Shown one piece after another: positions 1-12,689 of a DNA stretch of 64,000 nucleotides. Every line of letters begins with the position of its first letter. Within the stretch, counting starts at the first letter, position 1. The notes below the pieces were generated by a model that did no database searches, was not told where the DNA came from, and saw only the letters and a list, made by a program, of their open reading frames with translations. The position numbers and the translations under genes are program-made. Source of the stretch: Triplophysa rosa (taxonomy: Eukaryota > Chordata > Actinopteri > Cypriniformes > Nemacheilidae); contig NC_079898.1 in the NCBI RefSeq assembly GCF_024868665.1, positions 21,914,745-21,978,744 of the forward strand. Reading direction: 5' to 3'.

Positions 1-2255
1 CATCAGGGACGTTGCGAAGCACCAAAGAGAAACGGGAAGAGCAGCAAGACAGGAGACGAGAGGAAAGCGAGACAGAAAGAGAAACTGATCGATTTATCTT
101 CAGATGAGACTTCAAAAGTGTGTCTGTATGTGTGAATGATGCTAGAGATGCTCGGGGTGTGTTTGGGGTGGATGGATACAGTATGTGTGCACGTTCCTGT
201 TCTTACAGGACTTTTATTTTAAAAAATTTACTTCAATGGGGCCATCACACATCGTACTAAAACATTAATGAAATCATGCGATTCCATATAAATGATCCAC
301 CTCGTAAAATAGACATGAGTTTGTGTAAGATCGTGTTGGTGTGTGTGTTGGGACGATGATGAGGTGTTCATTTGGGTGGGTGTGTGTAAAACTGAGAGCG
401 ACGGAGCAAAAGGAGACAGCGCCGTCAATTTAAGATCTGTGAGGGTCAAAGTCGTGCAAGATGAATTATTAATAAGATATATGATGAATATTTCCTCTGT
501 GAGATGCCTGGGGTCCACAGAAATGCTGACCAAGGCGACTTAAAATGAAAATACTTTGAATTAATTTATGAATTAAATGCCACGCGAGTGTGTCTTGGCT
601 CATTAGCGATGTTTCTATTTTTTGTCCAGAAATATGTGACTTGTTCTTGAATGCAAATCATTTTTAATTCAATTATTAAACTGCATCCTGATAAAATAAT
701 TCTGTTTTCACTTTGGTTTCCTTTTACAGACGTATGTTTATCAGATCCGTCTGGTTTGTGGCAGCGCTCATATCTGTACGTCTGGTTGAAAGAAGTGTCT
801 AATGACTTCACCTAATTGCATTAAGCGGATCTCCTCTGCCATGGGACCTACTTAAACCAGTTGATGTGTTTAGATGTGACTGAATTATAAAACTAGTCGA
901 CTGCGGGACTCATTCCCTCTTCCTGCTTGACCTACTTACTTAAAATAGGTCTGCTGCCGACTTCCTAGCAATGGAGTGCGATAGCCAATGTTGTTACTGC
1001 ACGGTTTCATCTGTTTTGATTATAATACGAAGGACGTATAAAGGTCACACTGGTTTTGTTTTAATGTGTTATGCCTCACTTAAAAACCTGAAAACTAGTT
1101 TGATATCTGTATCTGTTTGTATAGTCACACTACTTGTTGAATGTAAAATAGCTTTTTTTTATTCTCCAAGCCTGTTTTGGTGAGGAAATAGTATGTGGTA
1201 TGGAATGTGAACGTCAGTGTTTGCTGGTGTGAACTGTGATTGGTCATTTAAGATCGCAGTCAGATGGTCACTTCCTGTCTAAGTGGGCAGTTCTTGACAG
1301 AAGAGGACGACAATATTTTGGTTTGAGCAATTTTAGCTGGGCTTGTGACTATCAATCCACACATTGGAAAGAGTTTGTTTGCAGATTGAACGTTGTGAAG
1401 GAATGGCTATGGTGGATTTTAAATCATGAAGAATGCGTGCATTAATAAACAGTGTTCTTTTGGGATCTCGATTTGAATGGGGTCTCTGCAATATACGGTA
1501 CGATGTTAAATAATTTGTCTGCAATAAATAATGCATTTTTGCAAATGTAATGCTTTTCTTTTACAATTAAGAAAGCTTGTAAGATGAAAGGCCATTTAAA
1601 AGTTCTGAAACTTGAATTACCAAGTATAGAAATACAAATGAAAGGCCATCAATAACGAATCGTGTTTGATCTCCTGAGTTTTCAAACTTTTCATCAGAGT
1701 GGCTTAATTTGATTGATTTAGGTGGCAGAAATGAAATGCTGTGAATGAAACTTTTTAAACTGTGAAATGATTTTGTATATGAAGAAAAACATATAGTGCT
1801 TTTAATGTGTTAAAAAGCATAAATATGAGCTCTAGTAAAATCAGTGGCCCAGAAACAGTTATTCTATCTACATAAGACATAACAGCAACCCCCTCAACTC
1901 CCCATGGTGACCAATGTGTTAAGATCACATGACCAGATGAATACTACCCGGTTTGTCTTGGTAACCCACAGAAATGTTCAAAAGTCATAACCCATGATTC
2001 CCTTTCAGTGTACTTATTTTGCATTTTTGAAAATACGTTGTCTTTTTAAGATAAAAATGAAGTATGACGTGATGATCATGTTTGTGAATAATCAGTATTT
2101 TTATTTTTTAATAAATGTACACATTCTGTCTGGCCCTCCATGTGTACGTACATACAAAACATTCAAATACATTTGCTTAAAATCCCAACTTTATTACTTA
2201 ATTAGTTTATCAACTGCTAGGTCAAAAATTGTCTATTTACAACAACAAAATTCTC
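1..2255. other. 5' intron, no gene or clear repeat seen
   Basis: AT-rich intronic sequence. Short open frames on both strands have no recognisable domains and no matching splice context. The first 100 bases are purine-rich (AAGAGAAACGGGAAG type) but carry no clear exon signal. Confidence 0.6.
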
Positions 2256-3292
2256 TTAAAGGGGTCATATGGCGCGAATACGTGTTTTTCTGTGTCTTTG
2301 GTGTGTTATAAGTTGCCCATGCATGTATTAGACACGTAAAATTGCAAAAATTAAAGTGTCGGAACAAAAGATGCATTCTATCTAAAAGCGAATGCTCACC
2401 CAGACCTGCCTGAAACGCCTCGTGTAACCACACCCCCACAAATCTACGTCAGTTCGTGGTATGATTTGACTAAGACCGCCCAAATGTATACGCAAGTAAG
2501 ATGGGAGTACCTGTCAGTACAATTACTCTGGAACCTGATGTTCCAAATATGGTAAGAGGCGTTACATTTCTGTCACACACTTGCTGAATTCGACCAATCA
2601 CTATGCACTGGTTAATTGGCCAATCATAGCACACCTCGCTTTTCAGAGCGATGAGCTTTGTAAAAAATCTACGCGTTTCAGAGAGGCGGGGCAAAGAGGA
2701 GATGCAAACATGCACGGTATGTGGAAAATACAGCGTTTTTGAACCTTAAATCGTGTTTACACATTGCATTACATATAAAACAAATAGGGATGTAACGATT
2801 CACCGTGAGTCGGTTGAAAATCGGTTATAATGAGTGACGATTCAATTCGGTTGAGGCTTGAACTGAATCGCAATACATTCTTTGAACAGCAGGGGCCGCT
2901 ATTTTCACTGCAAACCTAAACGTGGATGCTGATATTTCTTAAATGCAAAAAAATCCAAGAAAAGCACAGACAGTATTAGTTTGTTTATGTTAAAGAGACT
3001 TTTTCTATTATTAATTTGTTATAAAATCGCAGTTTAGTTTTGTTATTTGAAATAAAACATTATTTTATTATGCAAAGAAACGTGAAGCATTTAAGAAATA
3101 ATGCAAGGGAAGTTGTTCATTTCTAATTTGTTTCAACTCATTTTTTAAAAAATAAATCGTGAGTAAATCGTGAATAAATCGCATCGTGAGATCAGAATCG
3201 TGAATCGCATCGCATCGTGAGCTGAGTGAATCGTTACATCCCTAAAAACAAATGATAATATTCATTTTAGCCGTGTCATATGACCCCTTTAA
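2256..3292. mobile_element. TTAA-flanked short element, family B copy 1 (interrupted)
   Basis: Begins TTAAAGGGGTCATATGGC and ends with the inverted form GTCATATGACCCCTTTAA. A second copy lies at 45172-45742 with few differences over the shared length. TTAA borders fit piggyBac-type target sites (inference). No transposase is encoded. A 460-bp hAT-type element is inserted at 2785-3244, which accounts for most of the extra length. Confidence 0.85.
2785..3244. mobile_element. hAT-type short element nested in family B copy 1
   Basis: Inverted ends TAGGGATGTAACGATTCAC and GTGAATCGTTACATCCCTA, flanked by an exact 8-bp target duplication AAAACAAA (2777-2784 and 3245-3252). The uninterrupted family B copy near 45690-45705 shows the empty site. 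The interior holds several ATCGTGA-type repeats and no transposase frame. 8-bp duplications are the hallmark of the hAT superfamily. Confidence 0.9.
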
Positions 3293-3675
3293 AAGTCCTG
3301 TGTATGAAATTTAGAGGCTTCTAGCAGTGAGGTTGCGCATCGCAACTAACGGCTCACTCCACCCCTCCCTTTCGAAGCACTACAGTGGCTGACACAGAAC
3401 TAAAATGTTGTCACGTTTTCGCTTTGCCGAAGGAAATAACATATTTACGAAACTCGCTCTGCAATTTGTCCATTTAGGGCTACTGTAGAAACAACATGGT
3501 GAATTCCTTGTAAGGGGACCCGCTGTGTATGTAGATAGAAATAGCTCATTCGAAGGTAATAAAACATAACGCTTCATTATGTAAGGTCTTTAAACACCTC
3601 CGAAAACATAGTTATGTTTATTATATTGCATTTCTGTCAATAGATCCTCCAAAAAACTACACACTGGACCTTTAA
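3289..3675. mobile_element. TTAA-flanked short element, family C copy 1
   Basis: Runs from TTAAAAGTCCTGTGTATG to CACACTGGACCTTTAA. Its sequence repeats at 47519-47879 (shared GAGGTTGCG, CTCACTCCACCCCTCC and ATAGATCCTCCAAAAAAC words). Its left TTAA is the same TTAA that ends the preceding family B element. No coding capacity. Confidence 0.8.
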
Positions 3676-5474
3676 ATGTAAAGTGTGTCATTTCTGTGCT
3701 ACTAGCGTCCCCAAAGGGTATCGTAAAAATACCAACATTTATATCAAATTATATAGTCAAAGGTTGACGATATAGAGGCTGTTTGACTTCTCAAAACCCA
3801 GAGAAAGAAGAATTGTCCCGGTTGTACGTCCTTGGGCTCGAGCAGAGTTTAATACATTCTAATTAGATTAAGAGGGGCGGTTTTCAAGGACACAATCTTA
3901 CACTTTACAGATTACTGCAAAAATACTGCGACAGTTTAACACAGACATGCATAAAACTCTGTATGTTAGAGAGACCTGCTTCTGTAGCCGGTGAGAGCTG
4001 TTTAAGTTTAAACAAACGGCTGATTCAATCATGCGAAAAACGTATTGATTGTTTAATGATCTGAAGGCTGCTCTGTGCAGTGAGGAGAAAACCGGCGTGT
4101 GCACAAAAAACAGATTATGTCATTTGTGTGAAGCCGTATGCTCGTGATCAATCTTTTGGTCTAATACCACCTTGTCTTAGGTAAAGATAGCCATCGGTGA
4201 TGTGAGAGATACAGCAAGCAATTAGACCTGACACATTCACACCATTAACAGTTTGGCCGTTTTCTGATGCTTATACACCACACAATACACATGGACGATT
4301 GGGTCATTTCCACTTTACTATATGTTGTATGTTCATGCTTGAATTATGACAACCTTAGTTTAGGTTTTTTGAATAATATAAAACAAGATGTTACATTTTT
4401 TTGCCCTAGACTGTGCCATCAAAATCAATGCATCTTTGAAGTGACCTCTGCATGTGAAAGGGTTAATACTGACTGTAGTTTTCTACAACAGTATGACTAA
4501 AGTGAATATGGACTGATTTTTTATAATATTTTAAAATAACAATTTCACTGTTTTAGTTTGAGCAGCAGATGTTGCTATTTTTGCTCTATCCCCAGGTGCT
4601 GTACACTTCTGAAATGAAAAACTGCCAGTTTATTAAGAAATATTGCCAATGTTGTTTTTTATTTCTATATTCAAAATGTTTTCTTGGAAATATTCTTTTA
4701 ATTGGCAAAGTTTTAATGGGTAAAGTGTTTTTTTCATCATTTTAGAATTTTCAATATCAGACAAAATCCACTTCAATGTCATCCATCTGGAAGTGACATA
4801 GTTTTGATGGAAAAAGCAGATATTTATCATATAATGAAACTCTCACCAAGGATTACCTTGCCTGAGCTTTGTGACCACAGCATATTTCTGAATGTCCGGC
4901 ATACAAAAAATACTTCCAATACCTCTTTAAATTCAATATATTCATTTTTTCACACCTTATGGATTTCAAAGGGTCCTGAATCACAGAAATGGCATAATGA
5001 CATTCAATACAGTGAAAAGGCGAAGGTATGTTTCACTGTTCTCTTTTAAAGCCGACATGCCTTTAGCCTGTTGAGCGTGGGGGCTTTGAGAGAATGTCGG
5101 ACAGGGTCTTTGGGAGTAATGCAGCTTGGTTGACAGGAGGTCAGTCGGGCTATTCAAGAACAGTTATTGCGGATCTGGGGAGTCGACGGGTCTAAAAGGC
5201 CCTTCCACTTTTCACTCTCTGTGGAGTCTCTCACTCGGCTACGCAGAATCGGCTGCCTGAGAGAGAACAGCAGACATTGTGCAGTGAGATAATGCGCGTC
5301 AATCTCCTTTAATGTTGTGATGGATGGTACTGCTGTGAAACGGAGCAATAGACATGTTTTCAGAGGCTCTTTAACTTTTAATAATTCATGCCAAAGATAA
5401 AAAGTTCAGATAGTGTGTTAATACTACAGCCAGGATGCATTTATCCAAGTTTCCATTTGTATTTACAAGCTTAA

Positions 5475-5560
5475 ATTCATCAGTATGTGTGTTCCCTGGG
5501 GATCGAACCCATAATCATTACTTTTCTAATGCAGTGTTCTTCCAATTGAGCAACAGGGTG
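5475..5560 (-). mobile_element. tRNA-derived SINE, diverged
   Basis: Read on the minus strand it has a B-box-like GGTTCGATCCC (5499-5509), preceded by TGCATTAGAA and a degenerate A-box region near 5541-5557. This is the order of tRNA-derived fish SINE heads. It is not a functional tRNA: no cloverleaf or anticodon stem was found. Confidence 0.65.
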
Positions 5561-8099
5561 GACAGGGCATTTTGGGCTGACTCCAAATTTGATCCATTTC
5601 CCAAAACATGTCAGGGTGAAGCGTGTCGAATGATGAGCAGCTCCATACATTTCAGTAAGTGAATGTGACTGGCGCGAGAACGTCGGGCGTTTAATTGTGC
5701 ACATTGTGTTAACTTTGCGGCGATGGGCGTCTGCGACGTGCACATTAAAGAACAATTAATTTCCAATATCGCCGTTATTCTTGGCTGCCTCTGTGGCTCT
5801 TTAGAACAAGGAGTCCATCATTGATAAGCCATTTCATGCTTCAATTACTTGAACCCAACTCTAACAGCGGACCTGGGCCGCGTGCCCCAGGAGACGCTCA
5901 GAAAACAATCGAAAGTATTTTTTTTCCTGTTTCTCCATATTCATCACTGGTCTTTCATATTTAGTAATGTAAAGTTTAGGTGATTATTTAGACCCACAGA
6001 TGGAAATAAACAGTATTCTAACTCATCTCACGTCATCCCTGCTTTGACATGGTCGAGAAGATTGTAAGTGTCGGGAAATTACTGCAGAATATTTCCCAGC
6101 TGTGGTTTGTTTACTCTTTTCTATTCTTTATGTACTTTCTTAGCAGGACGTTGAGCACACAGGTACAGAGTGTCAGATCCTTATTCAGATGCATGAATTA
6201 ATGTCTGGTGTATTTTGAGGGATGAGGTTTGCTGGACATTCATTCACTATGAAATTGCTAATGGTATATAAACAGGTTCTCTGGCCTGTTACTTTATTTG
6301 CAAATCATAGAAATCTGTCCTAGAAAGTTTACAAGCCGTGGACTTAATATTTCATGTGCTGCTGATTCCTATGAGGTGTGTGTGTGTGTCTGTGTGTTTG
6401 TGAGAGGAGAACTGATAGAATTTTAATAACTCTGGAGCATTTCTGCATTCAGCTGAAGCTGTCTGGCTTATCATGACGACATAAATCACTTTGTGTCTAT
6501 CCTTATGAACACATACACACCTGAAATATCTGCTTTATTAACATGAAAATGCTAAAATTCCCCCACAGCCATAAAGTATTATGTTGTCTGCATTTCCCGC
6601 TGGTTTTGCATCATGCCAGATACTGCAGGATTGAAATAGGGATATGAATTACTTTGGGGCGTTTCATGCATTTTTTCTTTGAAGGGCTATCAGTCCCTTC
6701 AATTTCTGTATAATCTTTATCTACAGTAATAATATAACTTGATTAGCAAATATACAAATATAATTTTTAAAACTATTTTGTATAAACCATCTCAATGGGC
6801 ATAATATTTTTGAATCCAAGAAAAAACCTACAGTTTTGGGATTACAGTTATATAATATATTGGTAAATGTTAACTCAAACTAGTGAAATTTATTAAAGTT
6901 CAGATCTGTGATGAATATCAGGCTAATATTCAGCTTTTTCCCTTGTAGGGGTTATAGATTATGTTGAAGCAGTAACACCTTTCATAGCATGCCATGTGTT
7001 TTCTAACACAACGGTTCTGTAATTGATTTTTTTAAATTACGGCAGTGCAATATTATCACCCATTCTCATTCTAATGTGTTTTAGCATTGTTGTTGTTTTT
7101 TATTTAGCTAATGGAGGTAATGATGTGAATAACATGCTGTGGAACATGCTGCTTTTAATTGGCAGAAAGATTGAAAATGAATCTCTTGTTTCCAGCAGTA
7201 ATATTGGTAATAACTCTAATGTTAACTTGCCATTAGTTTCTTTCAACCAAATAAATATTAAGCAAAACATGACAAAGGCCATCTGAGTGAAACGTAATCA
7301 GCAGAATTAGGAGGCATTTCTTAATAACACCACAGAATAATAGATTTTGCGATATAAATGAAATAAACAGAAATCTTTATTGCCACCATAATGAGCTTTT
7401 TGATTGCATTTACATTCACGGCATATTATAATTGTGTTTTTTAACATAATTCAAGAACAGTATTTTCAGCACATTGCAGCTAAAAACATATTTTTACTTT
7501 GTTAAAAACAATGAACACTACTCCAAAAAAAAAGTAGTGAACCTTGTATTACAGTAAGAGAAAATATTTTTAAATATGTTGTGAACTGTTAATGGATTCA
7601 AAAAGAAATCGGAGATGTCTGCGTGTTTGTTATGCGATTTATAATCTAAGTGCACATAAATACAAAAATCTCTCTCTCTTTTGCTCTCTCTTTATATATA
7701 ATGTACAGTACACTACTGTATACACAAGGTCGAGAGCAAATACTGTATGTGCAATTAAAGCATGCAGTGTGTACATTAAGACATTATAATCCAATATAAT
7801 CCCCTACGGTGAGGTAAACATTAACAGTCGGCGCGACACGGCAACAGTCTTTATATAGAAAACCTTAATAACAAAAGAGATGTATTGCTTTGGTTTTATT
7901 ATACAAATGGGACAGTTTTTGGTGAGAAATTGTGTAAATGTTACACCTTTAAACAGGAAGCCATTTTTATGAGGTAATTCTCCGATTTGTCTTTAGAAAA
8001 GAATAACATTAAGGTCATTGCAATAAAATGAACATGTTTTTCTAAGTGATAAAGCCAAGTATTTTTCTTATGAGAACAAAGTTTGGTGACCTTTTTTAT

Positions 8100-8770
8100 C
8101 CTTAAATGATAGTGTCCTCTCTAATGAATTTGCATCAGTTTAATCCCCACATTATGGCAGGGGAGGATTTCGCGGCTGTCTTCCCAATGTTCTTTGCCCT
8201 TGTCCCCCTCTCTTTGAATTATGGATCGAGTAAAGCACATTTGCCTTAACTTCAGCTTCATCATGGAGCCAACGCAAATTTGGCACTGGACATCTTCCTC
8301 ATGGCTGCTTTGTGCATATGACGAAATGTTCTCCAAAGGTGATCAGCGATTGTTGAATTTTCCGGCGTAATGCAAGTGACAGGAGTAGGACTGCCATGGG
8401 AATATGAATTATAGGAGTTCCATCAGTCAGGCTTTAGGAATTGTGCTCCCGTAATAGCGCGTAGCCATTACAGGAGCCTTTATTCCGGGTGCACGAGCCA
8501 GAGCCATTAAAGGGAGGCTTTCTGTCGGATCACTCTGTAGCCGCGTGCTGGCTCTGTTTCTCTTTCTCTTCTAACAGCTGCATCTCAAGGTCTGTGCTGC
8601 CATGGTTGTTCATAATTCAAAGACTAGAGGGAGATTTTTTTAAGTCAACGTTAAAAAAGTGTCATGCCATTGCTTCTCACATGACAGATGCAGCGCTTGG
8701 CGTGAACTCTTTAGATTTGGCATTGACCATTAAGGAATATTAGGGGCTTGAAATGGTTGATGGGCCGGTG
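8100..8770. other. Candidate conserved non-coding block
   Basis: More GC-balanced than its surroundings and without repeat signatures. It contains an octamer-like ATTTGCAT (8127-8134) and several TAAT-core words. No exon or frame is supported. Conservation is a guess from composition only. Confidence 0.2.
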
Positions 8771-9484
8771 GCCTATACCAAGATCCTTCAGCCTTTTCCT
8801 TAAACTCGAGAAGAAGACGGCACAAATTCCTTGAAGTGTCAATCACAAGATCTGTTTGTGCGGAGAGAACACTCATTATTCATTCTGTAGGGGGCTTCTC
8901 GAGAGAACTTGTTTTGCTAGCAAAGAAGCAGAATATGTTGAGAAATGCATGAACATATGTGATCAAATGCGTCTGTTTTAACACATCTTCAAGCATCCTA
9001 ATCAATATAATGTCTTAAAGTAGCGATGTAGTTTATGCGGAGGTGGGCAGCTGAGCAGAAATTAGGCATAGACTTTTCTGCAGATCGATTGTGAATTAAG
9101 TAAGCTATTACGTTAAATGGTCCATGCATGCTTGACTCTTGTTGCCGGTAGGAGTTTGTTAATTGTGCAGATAAATGTTGAACCTATCAAATGCTTATCT
9201 CCTGATGTCTCATCTATTTATCAAGACCGGAGCTTTTCAAACTTTAGATGGCCCCCAAAGACATACCAAAAGCGTCAAGGCCTACACGCACAATAAGGTC
9301 TCTTCACATAATCAACATGTATTAACATTTTGTATTAACTTGAAGTACTGTAGTTTACGATACACTGTCAGAAAATAATGTACAAAAGCTGTCCCCGGTA
9401 TGGTACCATTTAAAAAGGCCTTCATATGTTCAATTAAGTTACAGATATGTTTTGATTTGGTACCAAAATGTACCGCCCCAGTGA

Positions 9485-9697
9485 CAGATTTTGAACCATT
9501 TTTTTCTGAGAGTGTACTGTTTACTATAGTAAACCGTAGTAAAATGTCTAGTGTACACTGACGGGTTTTGTACCTTATTTTCTGAGAGTGTACTGTTTAC
9601 TATAGTAAACCGTAGTAAATTTTCTAGTGTGCAGTGACCGATTGTGTATCTTTTTTCTGAGAGTGTACTATTTACTATAGTAAATCGTAGTAAAATG
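9485..9697. repeat. 75-bp tandem repeat array, left part
   Basis: Units of 75-76 bp (GAGAGTGTACT recurs at 9508, 9584 and 9659), each with the perfect palindrome GTTTACTATAGTAAAC or a close variant, then CTAGTGTACACTGA. The array is split by the hAT element that follows and resumes at 12690. Confidence 0.9.
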
Positions 9698-9923
9698 TAG
9701 GGTTGTTCCGATACCGATACTAGTATCGGAAATTTCACCGATACCGCATAAAATTCTGGTATCGGAATCGGCGAGTACTTGAATCCATGTACCGATCCGA
9801 TACCAATTTCTTAAACAGGACCTAGTTATGCCCGCTAGCTTAACGCTGCAAATGGCAAGGCTTCTTCACTGCTCAGAATGCAAACACAGAAAGTTGTGCT
9901 GTGAAGAAGAAGTGAAAATGTGC

Positions 9924-12356
9924 TAGGGACATGCACGAATATTCGATCCGCAATAATTATTAGAAAATTAAAAATGCTATTTGAATATTTTTATTTTTCA
10001 TTAAAAAACTGCATCATCACCACAGGTTTAGAATTGTCTTGTCTTATTTAACGCTTCTTCACTTCATCTATAATGACTTTAATGTACAGAAAATATAAAA
10101 AATAATTTGCATGTGTCCTAAATCTTTCTATAGTCAGATCGCAAGCTAGTTTAAATATTTTAAGTTCACACACGACGGCCTGAAGCATCGCGTGTTATGT
10201 TCTATGGAATTCCAAAAGTGACAATATTAAAAATAAATAAATACAAAAATAAATCCATTAAGAAATGTAAAAAAGCAAAATGGAAATATGCGTTATAATT
10301 TAAGCATTCGAAATGCCACGTGTTATGCATTGCAAAGTTAGGAAACGCGAATGTAAACTGTATTTGCAGACGCGTTTCAAACGCATTGATCATAATGCTT
10401 GCGTAGACTTCAGTGAAATGCGCTGGTTTCTCTCAGCGTTCTGAGCTGGTTTGTGCGAGTCTCATCGACAAACAACTTAAGTTCTTATCAGCTCCATCCA
10501 GCGCATTTACAATAAATGTGATCACTAGTGGATAATTTCACGCGCTTCCATGTCCAAGTGTATTCTTCCAAGTGTCTCATAGCAGACCTGTTGTTGTGCA
10601 GTTTCTGTTCATGTGTGCAAAGACATTTTAGAAATCTCGACCGGATAATGTTTTACGGCAATGTCCCTAATAAAGAGTATGTAGGCTATGTGTGGTAACC
10701 CTATCTACATACAGTTAGGGTGACATTAAATGACTAGATTGACTTCTCTATGCAACTTCGTCAACCTCCTTTCGTTTGGTCACACCACAAGGTGTCCCTG
10801 TGGCCTCAAAGCTTCAGCACCGCCGCTCTGAGATCGATTGCTAATGTCTGAGGTGAAACACGCCCCCACTCATTAGCATACAGACAAAGAAATACATAAA
10901 TAAATAAATGTATAAATAAATAAATGTAAAAATAAATAAATGTAGGAATAAATACATATATACATGAATAAATGTGGAAATAAATAAAAGTGGAAATAAA
11001 TAAATGTATAAATAAATGAAAAAATAAATAAGCGTGAAAAAATATATAATTACCAATAAATAAGGAAATAAAAGTATAAATACTCATTTATTTTTGCTTT
11101 TTTACATTTCTTCATGGATTTATTTTTGTATTTATTTATTTTTAATATTGTCACTTTTGGAATTCCATAATGTTCAGCTCACATCACCAAAAATGTTTTA
11201 AAAACTGGTGAGCCACAGAATTCGTTAACATTACATTACTTATATATAAGTTGGTATAAAAATACCAACGTAATATTAAATGATTCGATGATTCATTTAT
11301 TTATTTATTACCATGACTTTTTCGGAGCGGTTGTTTGTTCGTTAGAAATATGTTGGGCTAACTAATGCTGATTTCAATAACTTTAAACATTAAAATGTAC
11401 ATTTCACAGCAACTAATGTCAATAAATTTGGCCTTAGCATAAGACTGGTATAAGACTTTCTCCATACATAAACCTGCATTTTCCTCCTAAGAACTTCAGG
11501 GTCGTCGCCTTCAAGTTATAGCCTGTAAATAAATCCGCACGGGTGTTTGTTTTAAAACGCGTTGAAATTCTTTAGTTAGGCTTAGTTGAATTTACTTATT
11601 GATGTTAATGCAATGCAAAGCTAAACAAGACAGACACTGACCATGAAACGACAAAGAAAACAATATTTGCGGTGGTGATCAGCAGAATTAGTCATTCTTC
11701 CTCAAATGCCGGTCACATAATAAACAACAAGCACTAAAATGGCTCCGTCTTTGTTTTTAGGATCAATTAACAATCGGTATGGAGTTATCAAGAAGCCTGT
11801 TTACTGTATTTATTAGCAACATTATAAACAATAAAGCCAGATATTCTTGTCAGATCTGGGATTTGTTACCGGGAGTTAGAGAAGAGCAACGCAACGCATT
11901 ATTCACATTCTCCGCTGTCGGCTTGTAAACTGTCGGCTTGTTGAACAGACTTTCAACAGAGTAAAATAGACCTACTGTATTATGCTTGTTTTTCTTATCA
12001 AGAACATGTTAAACAAAATAAACAAGATAACCATATATCACAGACTTTCAATATGCATTTTGTTTTGTATGTTTGGTTTTTGTATGCTTTCGCTTCGCGC
12101 AGGTTTAAATGCAGTTATGTATTTTTCTATTTTTTTCCAACGTTGCTAATCTTTTCAACATTAAAAACCCTATATACAGGATCTAATATTAGTGCATTAT
12201 GAATATTTAATGATAGTTATAAGCTTGATGTGAAATTGTGACTAAATAAAAACGAAACAAATTACGTATTTTTTCACTTAATTTAAATAAATGAATATTC
12301 ATTTTTTATGAGCTCAAATATTCTAATATGAAATTATTGAAAAATGCCCATCCCCA
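9924..12356. mobile_element. Second-level nested element, probably hAT-type
   Basis: Left end TAGGGACATGCACGAATATT and right end ATGCCCATCCCCA form imperfect inverted ends. The direct repeat GTGCTAG lies at 9920-9926 and 12357-12363. The left copy overlaps the element end, so exact borders are uncertain by a few bases. Removing the segment rejoins the two halves of the outer element. No transposase frame was recognised. Confidence 0.7.
10203..11169. mobile_element. Third-level nested element with long inverted repeats
   Basis: About 80 bp at each end are inverted copies (TATGGAATTCCAAAAGTGAC at left, its complement at right to 11169), flanked by the direct repeat ATGTTC (10197-10202 and 11170-11175). 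The interior holds a TAAATAAATG-rich low-complexity tract at about 10893-11070. Open frames across that tract are low-complexity artefacts. Confidence 0.8.
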
Positions 12357-12361
12357 GTGCT

Positions 12362-12418
12362 AGCGCTGTTTGGCAGTATTTCAGAGTGGACCAACCAGCC
12401 AGTAAAACTGCGACTTAA
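12362..12418 (+). pseudogene. hAT transposase N-terminal relic
   Basis: Eighteen codons read SAVWQYFRVDQPASKTAT and then a stop. The SxVWxYF pattern is typical of the BED-finger start of hAT/ZBED transposases, but the cysteine and histidine residues that should follow are absent. It belongs to the outer hAT element (9698-12689) and shows the autonomous parent class. Confidence 0.5.
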
Positions 12419-12689
12419 GAAAAATAAATAATATTACGGTCAAATGTCTGTCAGATAATAAAAATACTCTCTAATTTACTGTATGTATTTGTTCATGTTT
12501 CATTAAGAGATAAGTTTAAAGCACACCATCAAATAATTATATCAATTTACACAGGGCTAGTATATACAGCTGTATACAGATACACACCCTGGTATCGGAT
12601 CAGTACTCGGTATCGGCTGATACCCTGAGCCCAGGTATCGGAATCGGTATCGTTATCGGGAAGGAAAAAAGGGTATCGGAACATCCCTA

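Larger units (their letters stand above)
3676..9484. other. Mostly single-copy intron
   Basis: No exon could be supported. It contains one SINE (5475-5560), a short (TG) run near 6376 and a possible conserved block at 8100-8770. A fragment at 9395-9480 (GGTACCATTT and GGTACCAAAATG words) resembles the repeat near 18215-18258. Confidence 0.5.
9698..12689. mobile_element. hAT-type element (2992 bp, with further insertions inside)
   Basis: Ends TAGGGTTGTTCCGATACC and GGTATCGGAACATCCCTA are inverted. The exact 8-bp target duplication GTAAAATG lies at 9690-9697 and 12690-12697. The interior has many GGTATCGG words and a relic of a transposase start at 12362-12418. About 2.4 kb of its length is a second element inserted at about 9924. 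Confidence 0.9.

Noticed and set aside
2233..2439. Conserved 62-68 codon open frame found at two places (also 45167-45355)
   Set aside because: Identity is due to the two copies of the family B short element, and no start or splice context supports a protein.
5475..5560. Possible tRNA genes here and at 45948, 50402 and 61212
   Set aside because: Only A/B-box-like words in SINE order; no acceptor stem or anticodon arm that would fold.
9439..9738. Open frame of 99 codons on the minus strand with repeated FTIVNSTLSE words
   Set aside because: It is a translation of the 75-bp tandem repeat; the same applies to 12726-13010.
10806..11087. Tyr/Phe/Ile-rich open frames on the minus strand resembling membrane proteins
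   Set aside because: They translate a TAAATAAATG low-complexity tract inside a transposon.
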